A DNA stretch of 7,161 nt from Deltaproteobacteria bacterium (GCA_013151365.1 JAADIK010000051.1:1-7161), one strand, 5' to 3'; numbered from the stretch's first letter, positions 1-5,883 are shown. Notes: generated by a model from the sequence alone, not told the origin. Numbers and translations are program-made.

Positions 1-551
1 GTCTGGGCCTGCCAGAGGCCGGTGCGGTTCACGGATCTCAGAATTTTGCCGTCCGCGGCCACCTGTTTCAGCGTGTCCTTGACCGGGATCGCGGCAATGG
101 CGGCTCCCGACTCCATGGCCCCCCGCAGGCAGCGCCGGATGATCTCGCCGCTGACCAGGGGACGGGCGCCGTCATGGACCAGGACCAGCTCAATTTCCGG
201 GGGCAGGACGTCCAGCCCCGCCCGCACCGAGTCCTGCCGGGTGGCGCCGCCGGGGGTCAGGATAAGCCGGGCCATCTGGCCGGGAGGAAGATAACGGCTA
301 AGCAGCTTCTCCGTCTCCGGTCCATGTTCCGGCGGCACGACCACGACCACATCCTTGATTTCCGGGAGGACGAGAAAGGCCCGCAGCGTGTGGACAAGGA
401 GGGGCGTGCCGGCGATTTCGAGAAACTGCTTGGGGAGGGCGGCGCCCATGCGGGCACCCAGGCCCGCGGCCGGAACAATGGCGGCGGCGCGTATGGCCGG
501 GGCCGGCCGCTGCCTGCTGTCCCTCGCTCTCTGTCTCCTCTCTTCCAACAT
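1..551 (-). CDS. ispD: 2-C-methyl-D-erythritol 4-phosphate cytidylyltransferase IspD (3' part outside window)
   Basis: IspD joins CTP and 2-C-methyl-D-erythritol 4-phosphate to give CDP-ME, the third step of the MEP isoprenoid pathway, in the cytoplasm. I translated the minus strand from the ATG at 551 and got 183 residues with no stop before the window edge. The family's nucleotide-binding loop VPAAGLGARMG lies at about residues 26-36, followed by the conserved PKQF at 40-43. The family signature VLVHDGARP is at 123-131, and VKDTLK (157-162) and the NRTGLWQAQ region (175-183) match the second half of the active site. About 50 C-terminal residues should be missing. The ATG is the only standard start: an in-frame TAA lies upstream inside rnpB, and no other ATG, GTG or TTG except codon 2 precedes the CTP loop. 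This gives an unusual Arg-rich extension of about 20 residues. No Shine-Dalgarno site is visible, and the ATG is 5 nt beyond the rnpB P1 helix. Confidence 0.95.
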   Translation of the reverse strand, partial: MLEERRQRARDSRQRPAPAIRAAAIVPAAGLGARMGAALPKQFLEIAGTPLLVHTLRAFLVLPEIKDVVVVVPPEHGPETEKLLSRYLPPGQMARLILTPGGATRQDSVRAGLDVLPPEIELVLVHDGARPLVSGEIIRRCLRGAMESGAAIAAIPVKDTLKQVAADGKILRSVNRTGLWQAQ

Positions 552-556
552 CTGAA

Positions 557-926
557 TTGGGGTGGGCTGTAAGCCGAATTTTGTCTCCGCTTACAGCGGA
601 TCATGATCATTTATCTTGGATGCCGGTCGCCCGGCACCTCGCGCGACCTACCCGGAAACTTCGGACGGGCAGTCCTCAAACGTTTCCCTATTTGGTCTTG
701 CACCCGGTGGGGTTTACCCTGCCTTCCGTGTCGCCACGAAAGCGGTGAGCTCTTACCTCGCCATTTCAACCTTACCTGTGTCTGCACGGGGCAGACCATC
801 GGCGGTGTATTTTCTGTGGCACTTTCCCCCGGTTACCCGGAGTTCGCGTTACGAACCACCGTGCCCTGCGGTGTTCGGACTTTCCTCTCCGGTTATGATA
901 CCGGAGCGATCATGCGCCCACCCCAA
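557..926 (-). ncRNA. rnpB: RNase P RNA (bacterial type A)
   Basis: This is the catalytic RNA of RNase P, which cuts the 5' leader from pre-tRNAs. The minus strand carries the universally conserved blocks in order: GAGGAAAGTCCGAACA near the 5' end, then GTGCCACAGAAAATACACCG, GGTAAGAGC, GTGCAAGACCAAATAGGG, GATAAATGATC, and near the 3' end TTCGGCTTACAG. The ends are set by the P1 helix: TTGGGGTGGGC at 916-926 (5' side, minus strand) pairs with GCCCACCCCAA at 557-567. The length of about 370 nt is normal for type A. The RNA sits between two protein genes, 18 nt after the zinc-ribbon stop and 5 nt before the ispD ATG. I see no convincing promoter in that 18-nt gap, so it is either transcribed from inside the upstream coding region or cut from a longer transcript. 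No intrinsic terminator follows it. Mature ends could differ by a few bases. Confidence 0.97.
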
Positions 927-944
927 ATTTTTTAATCCGGCCCG

Positions 945-1673
945 TCAGGCGTCGCAGACCTCGGTTTCCTCTTCCTTGAAGTAGAGGACCCGCTGGCAGG
1001 TGGGACAGAAATTGAGCTTGTCGCCCTTGCGGACTTCGTTGAACTGCTGCGGCGGAATGGCCATGAAACAACCCTGGCAGATGCCGTTTCTTGTTTCAAC
1101 GACCGCGCTGCCGTTTCGTTTTTTCAACAGCATATCGTAACGATGGAGCGTACCGGGCAAAAGGTCGGGGGCGATTTTCCCCCGTTCGCTCTCCACCTTT
1201 TTTTTGCGGTTGGCAATTCTCTTGACGGCCTTCTCGGCCTTTTCGATCTCTTCCGTCAGCAATTTCTTCTCGCCGGCGCAGAGATTTTCCAGCTCTTCGG
1301 CCTTGATCTGCAACTGTTCAATCTGCTCCATGTACAGAACCGCCTGGTCCTCGGACTCCTTGATCAGCCGCTTGCTGTCCTCGATTTCCTTGAGCAGGGC
1401 CTGGTGTTCGCGGCTGGTCTGGATGTGCATCATCTTGTTCTGCCGATCCTTGATGTGCGCCCGGGCATCTTCGCATTCCGCTTTTATATCGCGTTGCTCC
1501 TGTTCGAGTGCCGCCGATTTTTTCCGGCATTTCGCGGCCTCCTCCTCTTTGTCGGCAATGCCTTGCTCCCTGGCCGCGATCTCCTGCTGTTTGGCCTTGA
1601 TTTCCTGATCAAATCCGGCGATTTCGGAATCGATTTCCTGCAGATTGATAAGTTTACTGATTTCTTCGTTCAA
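945..1673 (-). CDS. Coiled-coil protein with C-terminal C4-type zinc ribbon (DUF164/zf-RING_7 type)
   Basis: The protein has 242 residues. Residues of about 10 to 175 are rich in Glu, Lys, Gln and Ala in a heptad-like pattern, predicting a long antiparallel coiled coil. The C-terminal part holds four cysteines, C199-x2-C202 (CQGC) and C223-x2-C226 (CPTC), with the family-typical IPPQQFNEVRKG between them, which should bind one zinc. The biochemical role of this family is not settled; nucleic-acid binding has been suggested, so I assign no function. The start is TTG at 1671-1673, supported by an AGGAG Shine-Dalgarno site at 1681-1685 with 7-nt spacing; I see no nearby ATG that fits. The gene follows the Nif3-like gene after about 96 nt and precedes rnpB, a neighbourhood I recall from other Deltaproteobacteria. 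There is no terminator between it and rnpB. Confidence 0.93.
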   Translation of the reverse strand: MNEEISKLINLQEIDSEIAGFDQEIKAKQQEIAAREQGIADKEEEAAKCRKKSAALEQEQRDIKAECEDARAHIKDRQNKMMHIQTSREHQALLKEIEDSKRLIKESEDQAVLYMEQIEQLQIKAEELENLCAGEKKLLTEEIEKAEKAVKRIANRKKKVESERGKIAPDLLPGTLHRYDMLLKKRNGSAVVETRNGICQGCFMAIPPQQFNEVRKGDKLNFCPTCQRVLYFKEEETEVCDA

Positions 1674-1769
1674 TGGTCTGCTCCTGTTCAGATAAACATT
1701 TTGGCCGGGCCAATTTTCCGGAGACTTATTCGCCCGACATTACCTCTATTTTTGAATTTCTTATCATCT
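1674..1769. other. Short spacer with inverted repeat between Nif3-like and zinc-ribbon genes
   Basis: The 96-nt spacer contains a 13-bp inverted repeat, TTGGCCGGGCCAA at 1701-1713. It lies 27-40 nt upstream of the TTG start of the zinc-ribbon gene. The hairpin would be short (5 bp, 3-nt loop) and on the minus strand is followed by AAAATGTTT, so it is not an intrinsic terminator in the direction of the genes. It could be an operator-like site or chance in GC-rich DNA. I see no clear promoter, so the two genes are probably cotranscribed. Confidence 0.3.
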
Positions 1770-2573
1770 TCATAGCAATTGCAGCGGGGATGCCTGCCGC
1801 TCCGTAACATGGATGTCGATATGGCCGAGCGGTCTTGCGGCCCGGGCCAGCTGGAGGGCGAATTGATGCATGGCGGGACTTTCCGTGGCATAATGCCCGG
1901 CATCAATGATCCACAGGCCGGCCTGCTCGGCCCAGCGTGCAACACTGTGTTTGACTTCGGCGGTCACGAAAACCTGCGCCCCGGACTGCAGGGCGATTTC
2001 GGCGTATTCGGAGCACGAGCCTCCGCAGACCGCCACCCGGCTGATTTTTTCCGGCCGCGGCCCGGCCGTCAGCAGCCAGGGGGGGCGGCAGATTTCTTTA
2101 AGGCGGCGGACAAATTCGGCGGCGGCGACGGGCGCGGCATAGTCGCCGATCCGTCCCAGGCCGCAGGTTTCGTCCGTTTTGCCGTCGACAACCAGCGCCG
2201 CAACACCGCCCAGGCCGAGCTGCCGGGCCAGGGTGTCGCTCACCCCGTTCACCGTGGAATCCAGGTTGGTGTGGCAGCTGATGACGTTGATTCGGCGGAT
2301 AAGGGCCTGCCGGATGAAGCGGCCGTCCGGCTGTTCCAGGCGCACGGATTTCAGAGGGTGAAAAATGACCGGGTGGTGGGTGATGGCCAGGTCGGCGTTG
2401 AGCGAGCCGGCCTCGTCAAGAAGAGCGGTGGTCGGGTCCAGGCCCAGCAGGATAGACGTTACCGGGTCGGCCGGACTGCCGATCATCAGGCCGACATTGT
2501 CCCAGGGTTCGGCCAGGCTCGCCGGGGCGAGGGTTTCGATAATGTTGAGAATATCCTGAACAGTCGCTGGCAT
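1770..2573 (-). CDS. Nif3-like dinuclear metal center protein (YbgI/NIF3 family, short form)
   Basis: The protein has 267 residues and matches the short NIF3/YbgI form, which assembles as a toroidal hexamer with a two-metal site in each subunit. Conserved blocks are WDNVGLMIG at residues 24-32, ITHHP at 64-68, SCHTNLD at 99-105 and DAGHYATE at 224-231. The expected metal ligands H66, H67, D105, H227 and E231 are all present. Databases often call the family 'GTP cyclohydrolase I type 2', but the true cellular substrate of most members is not known, so the name should not be read as function. The ATG at 2573 is directly preceded by an in-frame TAG, so it cannot start earlier; the upstream GGGAT is at best a weak ribosome site. 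It is the first protein gene of the minus-strand run that continues with the zinc-ribbon gene, rnpB and ispD. A terminator-like hairpin ends only about 12 nt before its start codon. Confidence 0.93.
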   Translation of the reverse strand: MPATVQDILNIIETLAPASLAEPWDNVGLMIGSPADPVTSILLGLDPTTALLDEAGSLNADLAITHHPVIFHPLKSVRLEQPDGRFIRQALIRRINVISCHTNLDSTVNGVSDTLARQLGLGGVAALVVDGKTDETCGLGRIGDYAAPVAAAEFVRRLKEICRPPWLLTAGPRPEKISRVAVCGGSCSEYAEIALQSGAQVFVTAEVKHSVARWAEQAGLWIIDAGHYATESPAMHQFALQLARAARPLGHIDIHVTERQASPLQLL

Positions 2574-2585
2574 CTATCCCGTATA

Positions 2586-2623
2586 TAAATAAAAAGAGGT
2601 ACATCCAGGTGGAGGTACCTCTT
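2586..2623 (-). terminator. Intrinsic terminator or attenuator between tRNA and Nif3-like gene
   Basis: On the minus strand, AAGAGGTAC (2623 to 2615) pairs with GTACCTCTT (2602 to 2594) in a perfect 9-bp stem around a 12-nt loop. The loop can add a small TCC/GGA pairing. It is followed by a T-rich run, TTTTTATTTATA, ending near 2586. It would end the tRNA transcript. Its position about 12 nt before the Nif3-like ATG leaves no room for a normal promoter after it, so partial read-through or regulated attenuation of the downstream operon is possible. Confidence 0.6.
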
Positions 2624-2757
2624 CATAGCTGACGTATTGAACTGTCTGTTTATATAAAAATTTACGGCGACCGAAAATAGTGTTCAAGGCTCTGGAATAG
2701 ACAACGCTGTGGAAATCAACCGGACAAAGGTCTTTTCCGATTTTCCATTGTTCTTTA
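2624..2757 (-). other. Trailer/leader between tRNA and Nif3-like gene
   Basis: This is 134 nt without a convincing gene. On the minus strand it starts with a 10-codon reading frame (ATG at 2748, TGA at 2716-2718, MENRKRPLSG) that has no good ribosome site and is probably chance. A small hairpin of CGGAAAA and TTTGTCCG (one bulged G) overlaps it. A TATAAA near 2645-2650 with a poor TTTTCG box 17 nt upstream is a weak candidate promoter for the downstream operon; if used, transcripts would still have to pass the hairpin that ends near 2586. Confidence 0.35.
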
Positions 2758-2834
2758 TGGTGGGCCTACCTGGACTCGAACCAGGGACCGACCGGTTATG
2801 AGCCGGTGGCTCTAGCCAGCTGAGCTATAGGCCC
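2758..2834 (-). tRNA. tRNA with CAT anticodon, probably tRNA-Ile2 (lysidine-modified)
   Basis: The minus strand folds into a full cloverleaf. The acceptor stem is GGGCCTA/TAGGCCC, the D arm begins GCTCAGCTGG, the anticodon stem is ACCGG/CCGGT with loop CTCATAA (anticodon CAT), and the T arm is CCTGG TTCGAGT CCAGG. The discriminator base is A and the CCA end is encoded (2758-2760). A CAT anticodon can mean initiator Met, elongator Met or Ile2. The first acceptor pair G-C rules out the usual initiator. The isoleucine-type acceptor and the GGCTCATAACCG anticodon arm resemble known tRNA-Ile2 genes (for example Bacillus), so I favour tRNA-Ile2, whose C34 is changed to lysidine by TilS to read AUA codons. 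Elongator Met remains possible. Confidence 0.93.
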
Positions 2835-2854
2835 ATTTATACTACAGTAAACAT

Positions 2855-2885
2855 TATATACTACCAAAAAACCGCATTCGGTCAA
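2855..2885 (-). promoter_or_regulatory. Probable promoter of the tRNA gene
   Basis: On the minus strand a TTGACC -35 box (2880-2885) is followed by an AT-rich -10 region TATATAAT (2853-2860). The spacer is 19 nt to TATATA or 21 nt to TATAAT, longer than the ideal 17, so the exact -10 hexamer is uncertain. Transcription would start roughly 10 nt upstream of the mature tRNA 5' end at 2834. Confidence 0.45.
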
Positions 2886-2908
2886 TAGTTTTTATCAAAA
2901 TAGTGTAG

Positions 2909-2931
2909 AAAAAATAACCGGCCGGGGCCGG
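2909..2931 (-). terminator. GC-rich stem plus T tract with no gene upstream
   Basis: On the minus strand CCGGCC (2931 to 2926) and GGCCGG (2923 to 2918) form a perfect inverted repeat (5-bp stem with a 4-nt loop), followed by TTATTTTTT (2917 to 2909). This looks like an intrinsic terminator, but the nearest gene on its upstream side (M48) lies on the other strand. It may shield the tRNA promoter from antisense transcription, end an unrecognised small RNA, or be chance. Confidence 0.4.
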
Positions 2932-3113
2932 GCGGCGGCACTCTTGCCGGAAAACCGTCCCGGCACCAGGCACCGTCGCCATAATATGTTGAACTTTTGG
3001 CTGATCCTCTGTATGCATTCACCACTTTCCTATACTTGAATCCGTGACGGCTTGCACCTGCACCGTTTTCGAACGCTCACTGGTTCAGGCTATATATTTG
3101 CACGTGAGAATTC
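2932..3113. other. Intergenic region upstream of the M48 gene, with GC-rich stem-loop
   Basis: I see no protein gene here. The left end contributes to a nested stem-loop at 2927-2964: GCCGGG/CCCGGC, then CGG/CCG, then CGGC/GCCG around ACTCTT, with small bulges. For the plus-strand M48 gene, TTGAAC (2989-2994) lies 17 nt before TATGCA (3012-3017), a possible but weak promoter; TATACT near 3032 and TATATA near 3091 are other -10-like sequences without a matching -35 box. The last bases before the ATG, GTGAGAATTC, offer only a weak ribosome site. Confidence 0.35.
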
Positions 3114-4928
3114 ATGATCTATAACAATCTCATCTATTTCCTGGTGGTGATTTTTCTTTTTTCCGCCAACACGGCGCCGGCCCGGCCCGGGATCCCGCCG
3201 GTCTACGGCCTGCCTCTTTTCGCCCTGGTGCTTTTTTTATATTTCCTGACCTGCGTCAGGCAGTATCAACGCCTGCTGCCCGGTTCCGCCGCGCGCTATT
3301 TTGCAGCCGAGAAAAAACTCTCCATCCTGGCGGTCCTGCTCTTTGCCGCCAGCCTCTATGTCTTTGATCTGAAATTTTATCTCCAGCCCCTGTCCTTCGG
3401 CGGCCGCCTGCCGGTGCTGGAAGATATCGGCGGCATCGGCATTTTTTTCATTTTTCTCGCCCTGATGTGGACCCGGGCCCGGGATGCCTACGAGTCGGTG
3501 TTTCAGCGCTCCTATGGCCTGGCCTCCTTTATCGCCGCCCACATCAAGATCAACCTGCCCATTATCCTGCCCTGGCTGGTCATCTCCCTGGCCTTTGACC
3601 TGCTGGCGCTGCTGCCCCTGCCCGGGTTGCAGGCGAACCTCAATTCCCCCTGGGGGGACCTGCTGGTCTTTGCGGTCTTTGTTTTTTTCCTGCTGCTCTT
3701 TTTCCCGCCGCTGGTGCGCCGGCTCTGGAACTGCACGCCCATGCCGCCCGGCCGCCTGCGCAGCGAAATCGAAACCTTCTGCCGGCAACAGAATTTTTCT
3801 TCGGAAATCCTTATCTGGCCGCTTTTCGAGGGGCGGGTGATGACCGCCGCCATCATGGGCATCGTGCCCCGGCTCCGCTATCTCCTGATCACCCCGTCCC
3901 TGCTCGACGCCATGTCCACCGACGAGCTCAAGGCGATCCTGGCCCATGAAATCGGCCATGTCAAAAAGAAACACCTGCTGCTGTATCTCGCCCTTTTCCT
4001 GGGGTTCAGCGTACTGGCCGGCGCCGTCAGCCAGATCCTGCCCGCCGTCATTGTCGGCTCGGACCTGTTCTACACCCTGATCGGCCATTTCGATGTCGCG
4101 CCGGAGACCCTGCTTACCGCCCTGGTCGCCACTTCTCTCCTGGTCATCCTGCTTGTTTATTTTCGTTTTATTTTCGGCTACTTCCTCCGCAACTTCGAGA
4201 GGCAGGCCGATCTCTATGCCTTCAGGATCCAGGGCGGCAGCACGGCGCTCAAGAGTTCCTTTGAGAAAATAGCGCTTTTGAGCGGCAATATCCGGAACCA
4301 GAAAAGCTGGCACCATTTCGGCATCGGCGAGCGCATCGATTTCATCGAACAATGCGAGAGGGACCGGGGCAAGATTCGGGCGCATGACCGCAAACTCCAT
4401 GTCGGCCTGCTGGTCTATTTCCTCCTCCTTGCCCTGGCCGTGGGGCTGGTCCGCCAGGTGAAACCCGAAAAACTGGTGGCCGGCTACGAGCCCCGTTACC
4501 TGGAGGCGGTGCTTGACCGGAAGGTACGCCAGGAGCCGAACAACGGCCTGTGGCCCCTGCTGCTCGGCGACCTGATGCAGGAACAAAAGCTGGAGGGACG
4601 GGCCATGGCGGCCTATGAAAAGGCCCTGCGGCTGGAGCCGATGAATCCGGAAATCAACAACAACCTGGCCTGGCTGCTCCTGACCGCTCAAAATAAATCT
4701 CTCCGGGACCCGGTCCGGGCTCTGCAACTGGCCCGAACCGCGGCGTCAATGAAAAAGCAGGGGTATATCCTGGATACGCTGGCGGTCGCCTACTGGGCCA
4801 ACGGCCGGCGCGGGGAAGCTATTGCCGCCGAGCTGGAAGCCCTGCGGCTCAATCCTGAAAACCGGGATTTTTATCGCCGGCAGATGGAAAAATTCAGGTA
4901 CCGGGACTGGGACCAGGCTCCCCCCTGA
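3114..4928 (+). CDS. Multi-pass membrane M48-family metallopeptidase with C-terminal TPR region
   Basis: The protein has 604 residues. Hydrophobic stretches that look like membrane segments lie at about 5-20, 31-48, 69-84, 105-119, 148-167, 182-200, 289-310, 335-357 and 425-443. The zinc protease motif HEIGH is at 278-282 (catalytic E279, ligands H278 and H282). The third ligand is E362 in NFERQAD, with D366 in the usual place, so the active site looks complete. From about residue 477 two TPR-like units follow (one ending in ALRLEPMNPEINNN, the other in ALRLNPENRDF), probably for binding a partner or substrate. The layout resembles HtpX/Ste24-type proteases of the inner membrane, which act in membrane protein quality control, with an added TPR tail; the substrate is unknown. 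An in-frame TGA at 3105-3107 fixes the ATG at 3114. The last 58 nt overlap the convergent gene on the other strand, and no terminator is visible between the two genes. Confidence 0.95.
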   Translation: MIYNNLIYFLVVIFLFSANTAPARPGIPPVYGLPLFALVLFLYFLTCVRQYQRLLPGSAARYFAAEKKLSILAVLLFAASLYVFDLKFYLQPLSFGGRLPVLEDIGGIGIFFIFLALMWTRARDAYESVFQRSYGLASFIAAHIKINLPIILPWLVISLAFDLLALLPLPGLQANLNSPWGDLLVFAVFVFFLLLFFPPLVRRLWNCTPMPPGRLRSEIETFCRQQNFSSEILIWPLFEGRVMTAAIMGIVPRLRYLLITPSLLDAMSTDELKAILAHEIGHVKKKHLLLYLALFLGFSVLAGAVSQILPAVIVGSDLFYTLIGHFDVAPETLLTALVATSLLVILLVYFRFIFGYFLRNFERQADLYAFRIQGGSTALKSSFEKIALLSGNIRNQKSWHHFGIGERIDFIEQCERDRGKIRAHDRKLHVGLLVYFLLLALAVGLVRQVKPEKLVAGYEPRYLEAVLDRKVRQEPNNGLWPLLLGDLMQEQKLEGRAMAAYEKALRLEPMNPEINNNLAWLLLTAQNKSLRDPVRALQLARTAASMKKQGYILDTLAVAYWANGRRGEAIAAELEALRLNPENRDFYRRQMEKFRYRDWDQAPP

Positions 4929-5803
4929 CCCCGGTGCCGGTTAACAGGCCGGGCGGACGGCAAGGCCGGACAGGTGCCGTCTTTGATAGCCCGGGCCGCC
5001 GCCATCAGCTCACCGTCCAGGCAGTTCATGATCACCGCGTCCAGTCCCGCTTCCGCAAGCAGCGGGAGCAACCGGCAGTGCAGGGCCGAACGGCTGCCCC
5101 GGGCCAGGCCCTGTGAGCAGCTGCCAAGGCCGACAATGGTCCTGACGAGATCATTGCCCAGTTCCTTGATCAGGGTGATGGCCTCAAGCACCGGGCCGAT
5201 TTCCGGCAGACCGTGGCTGACTTCCCAGGCCGCCGGGTCGGGGCGGCAGCCGATGACCGGGTCAAGGTAGAGCTGTTCAAGGGGCAGGTCGTTTTTGACG
5301 GCCTGGTCCAGCACCTCCATGGCCAGCTGGTCCCGGCCGTCAATCCCGGACGGCACCAGGCCCGGCCTGACCAGGAGGACCACCAGGCCGGCGCCGTACT
5401 GCCTGGCCGTTTTCATGGCCTGCGGCAGGAACTCCGGGTCGGCCGTCACCGCGTTGATTGTCAGCTCGCCCCGATAGCCTTCCAGGATCTGCGGCAGGGA
5501 CAAAACCTGGGCCGAGAGAAACAGCGGCACGTCCGTAACCTGGCGGATGGCCGACAGGACCCAGGGAGTCAGGCTCCCCATGGCCTTGCCCGGCCCGAGG
5601 TTCACATCCAGGGCCTGGGCGCCGGCGCTTACCTGTTTCCGGACCAGGTCCATCAGCCGGTCCTGATCGCGGCTGTCGATAGCCTCGTAAACTGAAGGAT
5701 TGAGAACGTGCAGCCCCTCGGCGATGAGAAGCAGGTCGCGGGCGGTGCCGGGGCGCGGCCGGCAGGCGGTCGCGGATTGATCTTGGTCTTTTGCGGGTAT
5801 CAT
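4871..5803 (-). CDS. Pterin-binding (DHPS-like TIM barrel) protein related to methyltetrahydrofolate:corrinoid methyltransferase AcsE/MeTr
   Basis: The protein has 310 residues. Its course parallels AcsE, which moves a methyl group from methyl-tetrahydrofolate to a corrinoid protein: ALDVNLGP at 64-71 (AcsE LDLNVGP), TINAVT at 115-120 (MINSTN), LPLEQLYLDPVIG at 173-185 (LPMEDLYIDPLI) and IVGLGSCSQG at 223-232 (VLGLSNVSQN). The pterin residues matching AcsE N96 (N117) and D160 (D181) are kept, but D75 is replaced by S97 and the key N199 by S228 (AcsE numbering from memory). It may therefore be a methyltransferase with altered chemistry, a subunit of a split methionine synthase, or a pterin/corrinoid-binding protein without that activity. 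The ATG at 5803 has a strong GAGGAG ribosome site at 5810-5815, 6 nt away. The first 20 or so residues and the last 30 or so look non-conserved; the last 18 codons lie opposite the M48 gene end. A cobalamin riboswitch with terminator controls the gene, so it should be expressed when cobalamin is low. Confidence 0.9.
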   Translation of the reverse strand: MIPAKDQDQSATACRPRPGTARDLLLIAEGLHVLNPSVYEAIDSRDQDRLMDLVRKQVSAGAQALDVNLGPGKAMGSLTPWVLSAIRQVTDVPLFLSAQVLSLPQILEGYRGELTINAVTADPEFLPQAMKTARQYGAGLVVLLVRPGLVPSGIDGRDQLAMEVLDQAVKNDLPLEQLYLDPVIGCRPDPAAWEVSHGLPEIGPVLEAITLIKELGNDLVRTIVGLGSCSQGLARGSRSALHCRLLPLLAEAGLDAVIMNCLDGELMAAARAIKDGTCPALPSARPVNRHRGQGGAWSQSRYLNFSICRR

Positions 5804-5838
5804 CTTGTTCTCCTCGTAATAAACACGATTGTTAAGAT

Positions 5839-5863
5839 GGTCCGGGCAAAAAAATCCCGGACC
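5839..5863 (-). other. Alternative hairpin competing with the riboswitch terminator
   Basis: On the minus strand GGTCCGGG (5863 to 5856) can pair perfectly over 8 bp with CCCGGACC (5846 to 5839), placing the T tract in the loop. Its first arm is the same segment that forms the 3' arm of the terminator at 5854-5883, so the two structures exclude each other. Whether it forms in the cell is not known. Confidence 0.45.
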
Positions 5864-5883
5864 GACAAGTGCCGATCCGGGAT
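5848..5883 (-). terminator. Intrinsic terminator of the cobalamin riboswitch
   Basis: On the minus strand ATCCCGGATCG (5883 to 5873) pairs with CGGTCCGGGAT (5864 to 5854) in an 11-bp stem with one G-U pair and an 8-nt loop, directly followed by a run of seven T. It lies about 60 nt after the riboswitch P1 helix and 45 nt before the ATG of the pterin-binding protein gene, the right place for the expression platform: with cobalamin bound the transcript should end here. Confidence 0.85.

Noticed and set aside
557..984. Several open frames of 60-120 codons on both strands across 557-984
   Set aside because: They lie in the RNase P RNA, whose conserved blocks and P1 helix explain the sequence.
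1701..1713. TTGGCCGGGCCAA inverted repeat as a terminator of the Nif3-like gene
   Set aside because: The stem is only about 5 bp, and on the minus strand it is followed by AAAATG rather than a T run.
1143..1775. 210-residue Phe/Leu-rich plus-strand frame that looks like a membrane protein
   Set aside because: Its hydrophobic look comes from reading the complement of Glu/Lys-rich coiled-coil codons. The zinc-ribbon gene on the other strand has a ribosome site and conserved cysteines.
1779..2588. 269-residue open frame on the plus strand opposite the Nif3-like gene
   Set aside because: It mirrors a gene with all family motifs, has no motif of its own, and has a Gly/Arg/Gln-rich composition typical of antisense shadows.
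2716..2748. Ten-codon leader peptide (MENRKRPLSG) after the tRNA
   Set aside because: There is no good ribosome site and no run of regulatory codons; a frame of this length is expected by chance.
3237..4727. 496-residue open frame on the minus strand opposite the M48 gene
   Set aside because: Its product is rich in Gln, Gly, Asp and Arg with no recognisable motif, and it lies fully opposite a gene with an intact protease site. Long antisense frames are common opposite GC-rich genes.
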